Origin: Pedobacter sp. Leaf250
Lineage (GTDB): Bacteria > Bacteroidota > Bacteroidia > Sphingobacteriales > Sphingobacteriaceae
Assembly (NCBI RefSeq): GCF_920984735.1
Contig: NZ_CAKLBU010000011.1
Location: forward strand, 112,175-176,174
DNA length: 64,000 nucleotides
Reading direction: 5' to 3'
This document shows positions 29,060 through 38,576 of the stretch, piece after piece (positions within the stretch are counted from its first letter, which is position 1; each line of letters begins with the position of its first letter). The translations under genes were made by a program, and so were the position numbers. The notes below the pieces were generated by a model. The model ran no database searches. It saw nothing but the letters and a program-made list of their open reading frames with translations, and was not told where the DNA came from.

Positions 29060-30253
29060 TTAATCATTTATCGCCTTAACACCTGGCAATTCTTTACCTT
29101 CCATATATTCTAGTAAAGCACCACCGCCAGTTGAAACATAACTTACTTCATCTTCCAAACCGAATTTAGCAATTGCCGCAGCAGAATCGCCACCACCAAT
29201 TAATGAAAAAGCACCGTTATCTTTCGTGGCAGCAACTACAGCATCAGCTACTGCTTTTGTTCCTACCTGGAAATTTTCCATTTCGAAAACACCCATCGGG
29301 CCATTCCACAATAAAGTTTTAGAATTTTTGATTACATCTTGAAATAAGGCAACTGATTTTGGACCAATATCCAGTCCCATCCAATCGGCTGGAATTTGAC
29401 CTGAATCTACATCTTTCTTTTCCGCATCGTTTGCAAATTTATCGGCAATTACGGTATCAACAGGAAGGATTAAATTCACTCCCTTAGCTTTCGCTTTCTC
29501 TACCAATTCTAAAGAGAGCTCTAGTTTATCAGCCTCTAACAATGAAGTACCAATTTCACCACCCTGAGCTTTGGCAAAAGTATAAGCCATGCCGCCACCA
29601 ATAATGATGTTATCTACTTTATCCAATAATTTTTCAATCAATAAAATTTTATCAGAAACCTTTGCGCCACCCATAATTGCAGTAAAAGGACGTTCGGCAT
29701 GGTTCAGGATTTTCTCTGCATTTTCTACTTCAGAGGCCATTAAGTAACCAAAATATTTTGCATCTGGAAAAAACTGTGCAATAATTGAAGTAGAAGCATG
29801 TGCTCTGTGAGCTGTTCCGAAAGCATCATTGACATACACATTTCCGAGTTTAGAAAGTTTCTCTGCAAAAGCTACATCACCTTTTTCTTCTTCTTTATAA
29901 AAACGTAGATTTTCAAGCAACAACACTTCTCCAGGGAAAAGATTTTTAGCCTGGCTTACTGCACTTTCTCCAATGCAATCGTCGGCGAATTTTACTTCTA
30001 AATCCAACATGCGAGAAAGATCGCCCAAGATGTGTTTTAATGAATATTTATCTGTTGGTCCATCTTTTGGTCTACCCAAGTGCGACATCAAGACCACCGA
30101 TCCACCATCATTTAAAATTTTGGTTATGGTTGGCAATGCAGCACGCATTCTTTTATCATCGGTAATTTTAAAATCATCATCAAGAGGCACATTAAAATCT
30201 ACTCTAATAAGTGCTTTTTTATCCTTAAAATCTAATTGGTCAATCGTTTTCAT
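29060..30253 (-). CDS. pgk: Phosphoglycerate kinase
   Basis: 397 residues, normal length. Glycolytic enzyme moving phosphate from 1,3-bisphosphoglycerate to ADP. Clear features are [10 protein letters not shown] near the start, SHLGRPK near 60, [13 protein letters not shown] near 142, GGAKVSDKI near 197 and the C-terminal nucleotide-binding [11 protein letters not shown] with STGGGA. It starts 9 bp after the GNAT gene, so the two are cotranscribed. Confidence 0.98.
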   Translation of the reverse strand: MKTIDQLDFKDKKALIRVDFNVPLDDDFKITDDKRMRAALPTITKILNDGGSVVLMSHLGRPKDGPTDKYSLKHILGDLSRMLDLEVKFADDCIGESAVSQAKNLFPGEVLLLENLRFYKEEEKGDVAFAEKLSKLGNVYVNDAFGTAHRAHASTSIIAQFFPDAKYFGYLMASEVENAEKILNHAERPFTAIMGGAKVSDKILLIEKLLDKVDNIIIGGGMAYTFAKAQGGEIGTSLLEADKLELSLELVEKAKAKGVNLILPVDTVIADKFANDAEKKDVDSGQIPADWMGLDIGPKSVALFQDVIKNSKTLLWNGPMGVFEMENFQVGTKAVADAVVAATKDNGAFSLIGGGDSAAAIAKFGLEDEVSYVSTGGGALLEYMEGKELPGVKAIND

Positions 30254-30262
30254 ATTTATATT

Positions 30263-30694
30263 TTATTTTAGTTTTAGTCTCATTTCATAATGGAAGCCAA
30301 TGCCCGGGATATCAAATTCTGGCGACTCATTTATAAAACCCAATTTCTTATAAAATGTTGCAGCATTGCTTCGGGCATTGCACCATAAATAATCGGTTTT
30401 ATATTCTTTTAGGTATTCAACGGCAAAGTTGATCAATGCAGCGCCATATCCTCTACCTGCAAAATCAGGATGAGTGGCCATTCCCCTAAGTTGGTAGCCT
30501 TCTCCGTCATCAGGAAAAAAATCATTTCGCATCAGGCTTGCAATTGATCTTATTTCATCATTTTCTACATAACCAAGATGAAAAGTATCATAATTGGTAT
30601 CTCCATCAAATATACATTCGGCTAAAGGCTTATCGTTTCTTAAAACCAAACTTCTTAAAGGCAGAACTTCCTCGGGAAGAATAAATTTAACCAT
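30263..30694 (-). CDS. GNAT family N-acetyltransferase
   Basis: 143 residues. The acetyl-CoA-binding motif A is visible as LRGMATHPDFAGRGYGAALINFA (about 68-90), preceded by the beta-strand region and followed by the NARSNAATFYKKLGF motif B (about 104-118). These enzymes acetylate amines of small molecules or proteins; the acceptor cannot be told. Being first in an operon with pgk is unusual, but the 9-bp spacing is clear. Confidence 0.9.
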   Translation of the reverse strand: MVKFILPEEVLPLRSLVLRNDKPLAECIFDGDTNYDTFHLGYVENDEIRSIASLMRNDFFPDDGEGYQLRGMATHPDFAGRGYGAALINFAVEYLKEYKTDYLWCNARSNAATFYKKLGFINESPEFDIPGIGFHYEMRLKLK

Positions 30695-30748
30695 TCGGCT
30701 AATTATTTAGTGATTAATAAAAAGTATAGAGATGCGATTATGAGGTCC

Positions 30749-30767
30749 GCAAACGTTTGCAAAGTTA
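30749..30767 (-). promoter_or_regulatory. Promoter with LacI/PurR-like operator for the GNAT-pgk operon
   Basis: The perfect 12-bp palindrome GCAAACGTTTGC (30749-30760) has the central CG and arms of LacI/PurR-family operators. On the minus strand it directly follows TAACTTTG (30767-30760), an exact TAnnTTTG minus-7 element, so it would cover the start of transcription. No TTG at the usual minus-33 spacing was found. Confidence 0.55.
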
Positions 30768-30900
30768 ATAAAGCAATTGAAACTGCTTAAAAAAAGAATA
30801 ATGATTTATGAACAATTACAGATTTGTTACTGCAACATCCATTGTAAAAAAGGCATTTCAGATGTTCAGATAAGCTACTTTGTCAATTTCAGTAAACAAA

Positions 30901-32466
30901 TTACTTTGTTATCGCATAGAGTTCCCAATTTCTACTTTCGACTACCCGCTTTAAGCGTATACCTTTATTTTTCCATGAGATAAGCGTATGCTGATCTAGC
31001 AGTCCAAATCCGTTGAAAGGGTTTTGCTCTTTACTAATGAGTACATATGATACATTATCTTGAGGTTGACCAAAAGCCGCGAGAAACTTCCCTTCACCAG
31101 GAGTTAAAAAACAATTGGCAGAACCGGTTAGCGCTATAACTCTATAAGATGTCGCATCATCTGAAAGAATGCCCTTCTTAACATCAATCTTTTTTATAGC
31201 ATCTGATAATACCTTATCATCATCAACATCAATAGGCTTACACATCAGCATGGACGTAATCGCATTTATGTATTTTCGCTCTTCTGGTATTAAGCTAGAT
31301 GAGGTTAGCAGATATCCGGTAATAATTTGCAATAAAATTAACACCAAATAAAACTGCTTGGTATACCGAAAAATTCGGGTATTTCTGGAATTGAGAATAA
31401 TGGCCCAACAAACGCAGATGAATAATGCATAAAACTGGATGGGTATATAAACTCCCGGATATTTCATTTTCAAAAATTCCATTAAAAAAAATAGCGCAAA
31501 AACCACCATTACATTCCTACTCATGCTTTTGTGCATGCCTAAGCAGATCAAAAGCAATGGAGCAAAAAGCAGGATCCGAATGGTAATTAAAAAGTTTACT
31601 TCAGGAAATACGCTATTGAACTTAATATCCGGGAAGCCATTAAAATTTTCAGTCTGGTTAATTATTGAGGTATAATTAGCATATGGGCTATCAATATAAT
31701 AGTTAGCATCACCTGTGTAAGATAAGTTTAGCAACCTAAAAATAAAAATCGCCACAAGCGGCAATAGAAATATTATGAGATATACTGCTAGTGTTTTATT
31801 TACAAGCTTACGCCTAACAGATATTTTGTTAAATGCAAAAGCAATTTTATCCAGCGGTTCGTTTTGTAAAATCTGCATGGATTGAAGGGCGGCGAAAAAA
31901 ATTACTGGAAGCAAAAACAGGGTAAGCCAAACAAATTTAAACCAGCAAAAAATTAATAGCGCAAAATAAATGCTGGCAACAGATATATGGTATGATGTGT
32001 TACTATGGAAATATCTGAAAAGGCTGGAAATAAATAGATAAAAAAATATGAGACACAAATAAGCGCTCTTGCCCGATACCGCAATAAAAATAAAGGCTGG
32101 ATGAAAAACAAAAGTTAACAAAACGCCTAAAAAAAGCCAGGAGCTATTCGGATACTCCCGTATCGACCTGATGATGATGAAAAACAAAGCAGCTGTTCCA
32201 ACAGCCGAGGTAACGAATGGTGCAAAAGTTGAATTGAAAATTGAAAAGAGAAATGTTAGCATAAAAGGCACCTGCGGAAATGTTAAGCCCATGAGCTTAA
32301 CACTATCAGAATTTCCTTCTACTAATAATGCGCCCTTTTCCGCAAAAAAAAGTCCTTCATTGCTGTACACTCCAGCGAAAAAAAGTTTATGCGCAATAAA
32401 AAGGTAATACCCAAAAAGCAAAATGGAAATGATATAGAGTTGATCGGTAGACGTTCTTCTTTTCAT
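30901..32466 (-). CDS. Polytopic membrane protein of the exopolysaccharide operon
   Basis: 521 residues with roughly ten hydrophobic helices from about residue 10 to 405, then a ~110-residue soluble C-terminal domain (from ITSMLMCKPIDVDDDK). The N-terminal topology resembles GT-C or polymer-modifying membrane enzymes, but I recognise no signature. Its ATG overlaps the stop of the GT2 synthase gene (TAATG), placing it as last gene of the five-gene operon. It may add a substituent to, or assist export of, the polymer. Confidence 0.75.
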   Translation of the reverse strand: MKRRTSTDQLYIISILLFGYYLFIAHKLFFAGVYSNEGLFFAEKGALLVEGNSDSVKLMGLTFPQVPFMLTFLFSIFNSTFAPFVTSAVGTAALFFIIIRSIREYPNSSWLFLGVLLTFVFHPAFIFIAVSGKSAYLCLIFFYLFISSLFRYFHSNTSYHISVASIYFALLIFCWFKFVWLTLFLLPVIFFAALQSMQILQNEPLDKIAFAFNKISVRRKLVNKTLAVYLIIFLLPLVAIFIFRLLNLSYTGDANYYIDSPYANYTSIINQTENFNGFPDIKFNSVFPEVNFLITIRILLFAPLLLICLGMHKSMSRNVMVVFALFFLMEFLKMKYPGVYIPIQFYALFICVCWAIILNSRNTRIFRYTKQFYLVLILLQIITGYLLTSSSLIPEERKYINAITSMLMCKPIDVDDDKVLSDAIKKIDVKKGILSDDATSYRVIALTGSANCFLTPGEGKFLAAFGQPQDNVSYVLISKEQNPFNGFGLLDQHTLISWKNKGIRLKRVVESRNWELYAITK

Positions 32467-34319
32467 TAATTGTTTTTTGGATGATTAGAATCAGACACTT
32501 TGCTCAAACCATGATCTGTTTTTTCCCAGTAAAATGGTTTGGTAATTAACTGCCACAGCCCTTTATATGCGGCAATGGAATGCATGAGCCAATAAATTGG
32601 ATTTGCGATAGAAAATAAAATCAATTCATAGTAACGTCTTTTGAAAACTGCTATCATATTTAGGTAGATCATTAAAATATTACCTATCGCCAGATTAAAA
32701 ATGGATATGTACAATACCCATCCTGGAAAAATCGTCCTGATATCTTTTAAATCAAATATTAGATAAACGATAAAAAGTGTAAGCAAAAGTGGATAAAGCA
32801 GAAAAGTTATTGGCGTAGCACCGATAAAAAAGTTAAACCCAAGGAAACCTTTCCAACCTATCTTTTTGATCAGGCGTGCGGGATTTCGCATGTGAACCAG
32901 ATAGGTTTGCATGTATCCTTTAATCCACCTTGAACGTTGCCTAATCCAATTGAAGGGTTCATTGTTGGCTTCCTCATAAGTTGTGGAGTTTACCAATGCC
33001 ACCTTGTAACCCTTGGCAAAAGCCCGAATTCCAAGATCTGCATCTTCTGTTACATTAAACGGATCCCAACCACCCAACTCAAGTAGGTTGCTTAATTTGA
33101 AGTGATTACTGGTTCCACCTAGCGGAATAGGAATATCCAAAGTGCCCAAACCAGGCAACATGTAATCGAACCAATAAGAATATTCCAGTGTAAACATTCT
33201 GGTAAGCAGGTTTTCATTTCTGTTAAAATAGTTTAATGCGCATTGAATGCAAATGAAATTTGCCGGAAGTTTATTAAATAAAGTCACCACTTTTTTTAAC
33301 TGATCCCGATCTGGTACATCTTCTGCATCATAAATCGTTAAGATTTCACCTCGGGAAAAATGCAAACCATAATTACAAGCTTTAGGTTTGGTTTTAGGCA
33401 TGTGAAAAGGAACCACAATTACCTCGAAAATAGCAGGAAAATCCAGGTCTCTTACCGCATTCAAGGTTTTATCGTCATCCTCCTCTACCAGAAGTTTGAT
33501 ATCGAGTTTTTCTCTTGGATAATCAAGCGACTGGAGATTCCAAATCAATTTTCGTATCAACTTATCTTCCTTATAAACTGGCAATTGTATTGTAAATACA
33601 GGAAGATCGGCATCCTTTACCGTAGCTAATTCCTTTTTACTCACCGCCTGGAAAAGTTCAAGTTTAGAACCGGTGAGTGCTAAAAACACCTTAAATACAA
33701 TGGCGATGAGGAAAAAAGTACTCATCAAAATATTGATTAAGATTGTAGTGTTGATGAAGCTTAAAAATAATGAAGTTATCGTAAGGGCAATGATTGAAAA
33801 TATGAAAACGAGCTGTTTGCTACTAAATGTGATAAATGCCGAACTCTGAGGGTCGCGATCCAACAGATCAAAAACCGCTGCTTTTACATAACGTCCGCCA
33901 AGGAGTTTATGCCCAAGCCAAACGATATCTAAATCTGAAACTAAAATCGGTTTTACCTTGCAGCCGAATTTGTTGGAAATGAGCAACAAATCTACTGTTG
34001 CGGTAGGATCGGCGACGGCCACCAAAAGCTCTTCACCTTCCATTCTTAAAGGCAGTACCAAATCCCGGTCAACCACTTTCAGATCCATTTGGCTAATTAT
34101 GCTCATGTCAGTATCAAGCTTACGCAGATCACTAAAAGTAAATCCCTCCTTCTCTAAACATAGCTGGTAAGATTTCCGACTAACATAGCCAAAATTAAGA
34201 AGCACCTTAACAAGAGAAATGCCACTGTTTTGAGAAAAACGAGCCATGCGTTCGCGGTCTTGCTGATCAAGAAGACCATGATCACTAAGCATCTGTACGA
34301 TATATCGTTGTTGCGGCAT
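32466..34319 (-). CDS. Processive GT2 polysaccharide synthase with N-terminal MshEN-like domain
   Basis: 617 residues. Residues 1-150 resemble a MshEN/GspE-N domain (repeated L-x3-G-L/V patterns: LSDHGLL near 11, LLNFGYV near 40; then LRMEGEELLVAVADPT). Two membrane helices follow (about 170-215). The GT2 domain carries QLPVYKED, the DxD-type YDAED (near 328), TEDADLG (near 423) and QRSRW (near 461), the set seen in processive synthases such as cellulose synthase. Three or four helices end the protein. It resembles NfrB, where MshEN binds c-di-GMP, but there the domain is C-terminal. The product sugar is unknown. Confidence 0.88.
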   Translation of the reverse strand: MPQQRYIVQMLSDHGLLDQQDRERMARFSQNSGISLVKVLLNFGYVSRKSYQLCLEKEGFTFSDLRKLDTDMSIISQMDLKVVDRDLVLPLRMEGEELLVAVADPTATVDLLLISNKFGCKVKPILVSDLDIVWLGHKLLGGRYVKAAVFDLLDRDPQSSAFITFSSKQLVFIFSIIALTITSLFLSFINTTILINILMSTFFLIAIVFKVFLALTGSKLELFQAVSKKELATVKDADLPVFTIQLPVYKEDKLIRKLIWNLQSLDYPREKLDIKLLVEEDDDKTLNAVRDLDFPAIFEVIVVPFHMPKTKPKACNYGLHFSRGEILTIYDAEDVPDRDQLKKVVTLFNKLPANFICIQCALNYFNRNENLLTRMFTLEYSYWFDYMLPGLGTLDIPIPLGGTSNHFKLSNLLELGGWDPFNVTEDADLGIRAFAKGYKVALVNSTTYEEANNEPFNWIRQRSRWIKGYMQTYLVHMRNPARLIKKIGWKGFLGFNFFIGATPITFLLYPLLLTLFIVYLIFDLKDIRTIFPGWVLYISIFNLAIGNILMIYLNMIAVFKRRYYELILFSIANPIYWLMHSIAAYKGLWQLITKPFYWEKTDHGLSKVSDSNHPKNN

Positions 34320-34320
34320 A

Positions 34321-35148
34321 TTAAAAACGGAATATACCGGTAAGCGTACCGCCTTGACCTATGCCTGAATTTTTATTAAGAATATCATGAAAAACACCTA
34401 AAAAAATCCAATTTTCCTTCCATACTCTTTGTCCAATAGCAAGATTCGCTTTTACAAAAGTGAATTCGGTATTTGAGGCGGGATTTTCTGGAGTGAACAA
34501 ACTTGATTTGAAAGAGCTCACCCCGCTTAATTCACCCATTAATTGATGGTTCTTTCCTAAATGAAGCCCAGAAGTTGCGATGTAGGTTAACTGACCAACT
34601 TTACCAACTCGGTTTCCAAAATATTGCCTGTAACCTCCCTCAATATTAAAATAACCAATTTTTTCACTACCGCTTAGCATAAATTTTAGTTCAGAACCGA
34701 ATTGGCCATAACCTGTAGCGGGATTTCGATTTTTTGCATATGCGGGAATACTGGCCAATACCTGCGTGGAAAAGAAATACTGCTCTTTGTTAAATTTCAA
34801 TAAATTATATTTCAAACCAATTTCAACATCAGCTGGAGCACTATTAGTATTATTTACGAAATCGTCTTGATACCGTGAAAAAGAAAATGGAATTTTTGCA
34901 ACCAAATCCAATCTATTGGTGAGGCCATGTTCGAGGTAAATTTGAGCAGTAAATGAGCTGAAGCGACCATTATTTCCATAACTCATTTTATTTCCGCTAA
35001 GATCTCTATAATTTTTTGCAGCAAAATAACTGAAATACGGAGAGAGCAGGGTTTTGTGTTTTCCCACCGGAAAACCACTTGCAATAGCCTCAATGCTGAA
35101 CAAAGAAAGCGCACAAAAAACAAGCAGATTTAATTTTTTTACATTCAT
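34321..35148 (-). CDS. Outer-membrane beta-barrel protein of the exopolysaccharide operon
   Basis: 275 residues with a signal peptide (MNVKKLNLLVFCALSLFSIEAIA). The mature part has alternating aromatic/polar strands (TLLSPYFSYFAAKNYRD, SSFTAQIYLEHGLTNRLDLVAKIPF) and a terminal phenylalanine (LTGIFRF), the usual outer-membrane barrel end. It lies between the BcsB-like and synthase genes with gaps of 11 and 1 bp, so it may be the outer-membrane exit channel. It has no TPR region, unlike BcsC. Confidence 0.8.
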   Translation of the reverse strand: MNVKKLNLLVFCALSLFSIEAIASGFPVGKHKTLLSPYFSYFAAKNYRDLSGNKMSYGNNGRFSSFTAQIYLEHGLTNRLDLVAKIPFSFSRYQDDFVNNTNSAPADVEIGLKYNLLKFNKEQYFFSTQVLASIPAYAKNRNPATGYGQFGSELKFMLSGSEKIGYFNIEGGYRQYFGNRVGKVGQLTYIATSGLHLGKNHQLMGELSGVSSFKSSLFTPENPASNTEFTFVKANLAIGQRVWKENWIFLGVFHDILNKNSGIGQGGTLTGIFRF

Positions 35149-35159
35149 GGGGATCAGCG

Positions 35160-37154
35160 TTATGATGAGATGATTTTTTGAGCACTTTTAACTTTTGAAC
35201 GGACATAGAGGTAGCCTAGAAAAACCAACACCAAAATCAATGAAAGGGCTAACAGTTTGTATTCACCCCACAAGATTGTCCATCGCCCAAGGCCTTGGCC
35301 TTCATATATAATATTGTTGCTGCTTTCTTCCAGATTGAAGACCAAATGGCCATTCTGATTGCTAATAAGGGTGTTTCCGCTTAGCAGATTTACTTGCTCA
35401 TTAAGATCGCTAATAGCATTTTCAAATAAGGATTCAGATTTTTGCTCATCAGGACTAGCAATGGAAAGTACAAAAGGGTAATCCTTACTTTCAAATATTT
35501 GAGTAATAGCAGAACTTACCGGACTAGAAAGTTTGTAAAGCACCTCATTTTTGCTATCGCCATAAATGGTAAAATCATTTTGATAGGTCAAGGGCATATT
35601 AGGAAAACTCTTCAGTAATTTTTCAGATCGATCACTAATAATGATGAGATTATCGCCCTTATATGATGCTGCTTTACTGGTAAAATCAACCATAGGTTGA
35701 TAAGTAACATCATTACTGTAATGATCATTTAGCTGAGCAAACAACTCGGAAACTGCCCTAACTGATGTTGGAAAAAATTTATTAGAAATTAATACTGTGG
35801 ATTGCGTTTGAAAAATATCAGGATAGGCGTAAAAACTTACCTGGGTTTCTGAAAGTTTACTATTTACTTCCACATAAGAACGCTCTTCATCAACCTGAGC
35901 AATAAAATTTTGAAACTTACCAGAACAAACTCCATTTACCGGATAAAAAACAAATTCGGTTTTTAGGGTATTAAATTTTTTAATTTGGTATCGGTTTGCA
36001 ACAGTATTTACTTGCAATGCTCCAGATTCGTTCAGTTGCCTGCTGCTTAGCAAAATATCGTTTAAGTAAATATTAAAATAACCTCTATCGTTTTTAGATA
36101 TTGCAGTAAACTTTATCTGCATTTTTAAACTAAGTTCAGATGGAATTGATGCAAATGCAGATGTTTTAAATTCATAAACCTGACTTAGTGAACCCGCTCC
36201 AACCATTAGGTTATTGCCACTTTTTAAGTTTGCCAAAACCAGCCTTTTTTGTTTCTCAAAGCTATTTGCAGTGCTTTGATCAACAATTAATTGATTTTGA
36301 AAGGTGCTCGCAAGGATTGCCTGGTTCAACAAGGCATCAACTGCATTATTTAAACCCTGGATATTACTACCCGTAACAAAAAGTATCTGTTGAGGTGCTT
36401 GCCCGGGAAAGAAACCTGCTTGTTTATTGAGATAGAGCAAGCCTTTATTTTTTACCGGATCACCTTTGATTTTTTCGGCAAGCTTTGCCCCGAGCTTCGA
36501 TTTAAAGCCAACATACATGAAATCCAGCAGGCTATCTGGCATTTTCGAAACTGAATAAAGTGCAATTTTGTCAATACCACTTTTACGCAATTTGCTGTAG
36601 CATAACGCCACTGCCCTAAGCTCTCCAGGTGTAATTTCGTCGGGATAAACAATTGCCTGTTTACTGTATAGCGTGTTGGAGAGATTTATTTTTGATAAAT
36701 TCGGTTCATTGATCGGTGCCCAACGCAATATGGACGATGGTAATATTTTTAGCCATAAACCTGGGTTATTATAATCCTGACAGGCATCATTGCCGATAAA
36801 AAGTTGGGTTTTAACAGTAACTTTTAAAAATCCAGATGCGCTAACTGCTTTAGTAAGCGTGATGGGAACTTTGGTTAAGCTGTCGCTGCTGATCCTAATA
36901 CTACTTGCGGGTTGGTCATCAATGATAATATGAACAAATGATTTCTGTTTATTGATAATTTTGGAACATTCCATATCCAATAATATTACACTTCCCTTTA
37001 ATTGTTGAAAGGGCAAAACCCGGATATAATAATTGTATTGACCCTCTAATCCCTTTAAAACCTGCTCGCTAAAATTGTAGGGCTTCGATGGATTTTGAGC
37101 AAAAGAGAAATTAACAAAAACAGTTAATGCTAAGAGCAGGATGATCTTTTTCAT
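35160..37154 (-). CDS. BcsB-like periplasmic polysaccharide synthase subunit
   Basis: 664 residues. Signal peptide (MKKIILLLALTVFVNFSFA), a long periplasmic region and a single C-terminal membrane helix near 632-650 (LLALSLILVLVFLGYLYV). This is the BcsB topology: a jelly-roll/flavodoxin-type domain pair anchored next to the synthase. It is somewhat shorter than BcsB. It precedes the barrel and synthase genes, as expected for a secretion complex. Identification rests on topology, size, blocks such as GSVILLDMECSKI, and context. Confidence 0.75.
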   Translation of the reverse strand: MKKIILLLALTVFVNFSFAQNPSKPYNFSEQVLKGLEGQYNYYIRVLPFQQLKGSVILLDMECSKIINKQKSFVHIIIDDQPASSIRISSDSLTKVPITLTKAVSASGFLKVTVKTQLFIGNDACQDYNNPGLWLKILPSSILRWAPINEPNLSKINLSNTLYSKQAIVYPDEITPGELRAVALCYSKLRKSGIDKIALYSVSKMPDSLLDFMYVGFKSKLGAKLAEKIKGDPVKNKGLLYLNKQAGFFPGQAPQQILFVTGSNIQGLNNAVDALLNQAILASTFQNQLIVDQSTANSFEKQKRLVLANLKSGNNLMVGAGSLSQVYEFKTSAFASIPSELSLKMQIKFTAISKNDRGYFNIYLNDILLSSRQLNESGALQVNTVANRYQIKKFNTLKTEFVFYPVNGVCSGKFQNFIAQVDEERSYVEVNSKLSETQVSFYAYPDIFQTQSTVLISNKFFPTSVRAVSELFAQLNDHYSNDVTYQPMVDFTSKAASYKGDNLIIISDRSEKLLKSFPNMPLTYQNDFTIYGDSKNEVLYKLSSPVSSAITQIFESKDYPFVLSIASPDEQKSESLFENAISDLNEQVNLLSGNTLISNQNGHLVFNLEESSNNIIYEGQGLGRWTILWGEYKLLALSLILVLVFLGYLYVRSKVKSAQKIISS

Positions 37155-37168
37155 GGAAAAATATGTAG

Positions 37169-38536
37169 TTAAGCAATTTCAGATTTAAATTTTAATATGT
37201 AGGAAACATGTTGCAGACCTTGATCATAAAATAGTTCTCCACCCATTTTTTCAGTGAGGAGACGGGCAACATAAAAACCTGGCCCTAAGCCTTGCTTTAA
37301 ACTTTGAACTGTAGGGTTTTTAGATTTTACACTTTCCTTCTGAACTGCAAAATTCATGGCATTCGGGGCGCAACTTATTACCAGTTCGATGGTGTGTTTA
37401 TTTTTCAATATTTCGGCGAAAATCTCATTTTTATTACCAGCATGTTTGAACATATTAGCAAATAGATTATAGATGATTTGATCGAAATAAAGTCGATCTA
37501 GTGGAACAAGTGCCCTATCGCTAGATTTTATCCATTGAAAAACCATCTTTCTTTGATCGAGTTCTGGCTTTAACAATACAACCATAGCCTGGATGCGCTG
37601 ATAAACATCAACAGATGCCAGATTTATCTGTATATCACTTACTGGGGCATTCTGATGATCAGGAAATATTTCTGTGAGTTGCTGAAGACTGTTAATGTTT
37701 TGGCTCAGCTCTTCCACATACTCATTTTGACCATCATTAATAGATCCTGCACTCTTCACTCTACCTGCTAAATCTTTAAGTGCAATTACAAAGCGCTGAA
37801 TATCGGATCTTACCAAGGCTAAAAAGGTATCTTGCTGAACAACAAGTTCACCAAGTTTGGCATTTGAATGTTCAATTTGATTATTCTTATCTACAAGTTC
37901 CAAGTGAAGTGCATAGAGTTGTGTGGTTGTATTCTGGATTTTGAGCCCGTTTAGTGTATTCTTTCTAATGATGCTAAATCTGGCCAAAGGAATAAAGCAT
38001 GAAAAGAAACCAGTCATGATAAAAAGTCCCGCTCCCTGTGCCAGATAAGTCTCCAAACTTACTTCATTAAAAATTTGGTATCCAATGGAAAGCAAAATCA
38101 AAGTAGAGAGTAATTGTGCAAAAGAGTTTATGGGTGCCCAAAAAACAGCAAGGTTAAAAAGCATGAACAAACTGGAATATATCAGAAAGAAAACCGGAGC
38201 AACTTCAAAAGATACGATATTGCACACTATGGCCGCATTGGCCGCTATCAAAAAAAATGTGGCGTGTAGTGTTATGTCAATAGATGCTCCAGCTCTTCTG
38301 CAGAGATCATATACAACATAAATAAGAACAACTGTAATTATTTTAACGAGAAAAAGCTCCTGAAAGATCTGATTGGCATATACGAAATCCAAAATCCCTA
38401 CTAATGGATACAAAAACATTACTGTCCAGACAATAATATTCGCGTAATACAGAGAGTTTTTCTTAATTTGTTTATTGTAATCGGCATCTCCCACAACAAT
38501 AGGTTGTGGAACACCATAATTAGGACGATAATTCAT
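37169..38536 (-). CDS. Membrane sensor-kinase-like protein lacking a visible phosphoacceptor histidine
   Basis: 455 residues. About six membrane helices (30-195), a coiled-coil linker (205-240), a dimerisation-like region and a C-terminal HATPase domain. The N-box is IIYNLFANMFKHAG (near 363), and the G2 box is GLGPGFYVARLLTEKMGGEL (near 423-442). Where the H-box should be (near 235-255) it reads DTFLALVRSDIQRFV, with no His-Glu pair, and no DxGxG G1 motif is evident. It may be a pseudokinase that scaffolds or senses for the polysaccharide machine. First gene of the operon; 14 bp before the BcsB-like gene. Confidence 0.75.
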   Translation of the reverse strand: MNYRPNYGVPQPIVVGDADYNKQIKKNSLYYANIIVWTVMFLYPLVGILDFVYANQIFQELFLVKIITVVLIYVVYDLCRRAGASIDITLHATFFLIAANAAIVCNIVSFEVAPVFFLIYSSLFMLFNLAVFWAPINSFAQLLSTLILLSIGYQIFNEVSLETYLAQGAGLFIMTGFFSCFIPLARFSIIRKNTLNGLKIQNTTTQLYALHLELVDKNNQIEHSNAKLGELVVQQDTFLALVRSDIQRFVIALKDLAGRVKSAGSINDGQNEYVEELSQNINSLQQLTEIFPDHQNAPVSDIQINLASVDVYQRIQAMVVLLKPELDQRKMVFQWIKSSDRALVPLDRLYFDQIIYNLFANMFKHAGNKNEIFAEILKNKHTIELVISCAPNAMNFAVQKESVKSKNPTVQSLKQGLGPGFYVARLLTEKMGGELFYDQGLQHVSYILKFKSEIA

Positions 38537-38576
38537 AAAATAGGGACGATTTTATAAAACTAACATAAATCACATA

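Noticed and set aside
30901..32466. Polytopic protein considered as the missing exosortase for the PIDDY proteins
   Set aside because: It is larger than exosortases, has a soluble C-terminal domain, and I could not place the Cys, Arg and His catalytic set in helices. It belongs to the polysaccharide operon by overlap.
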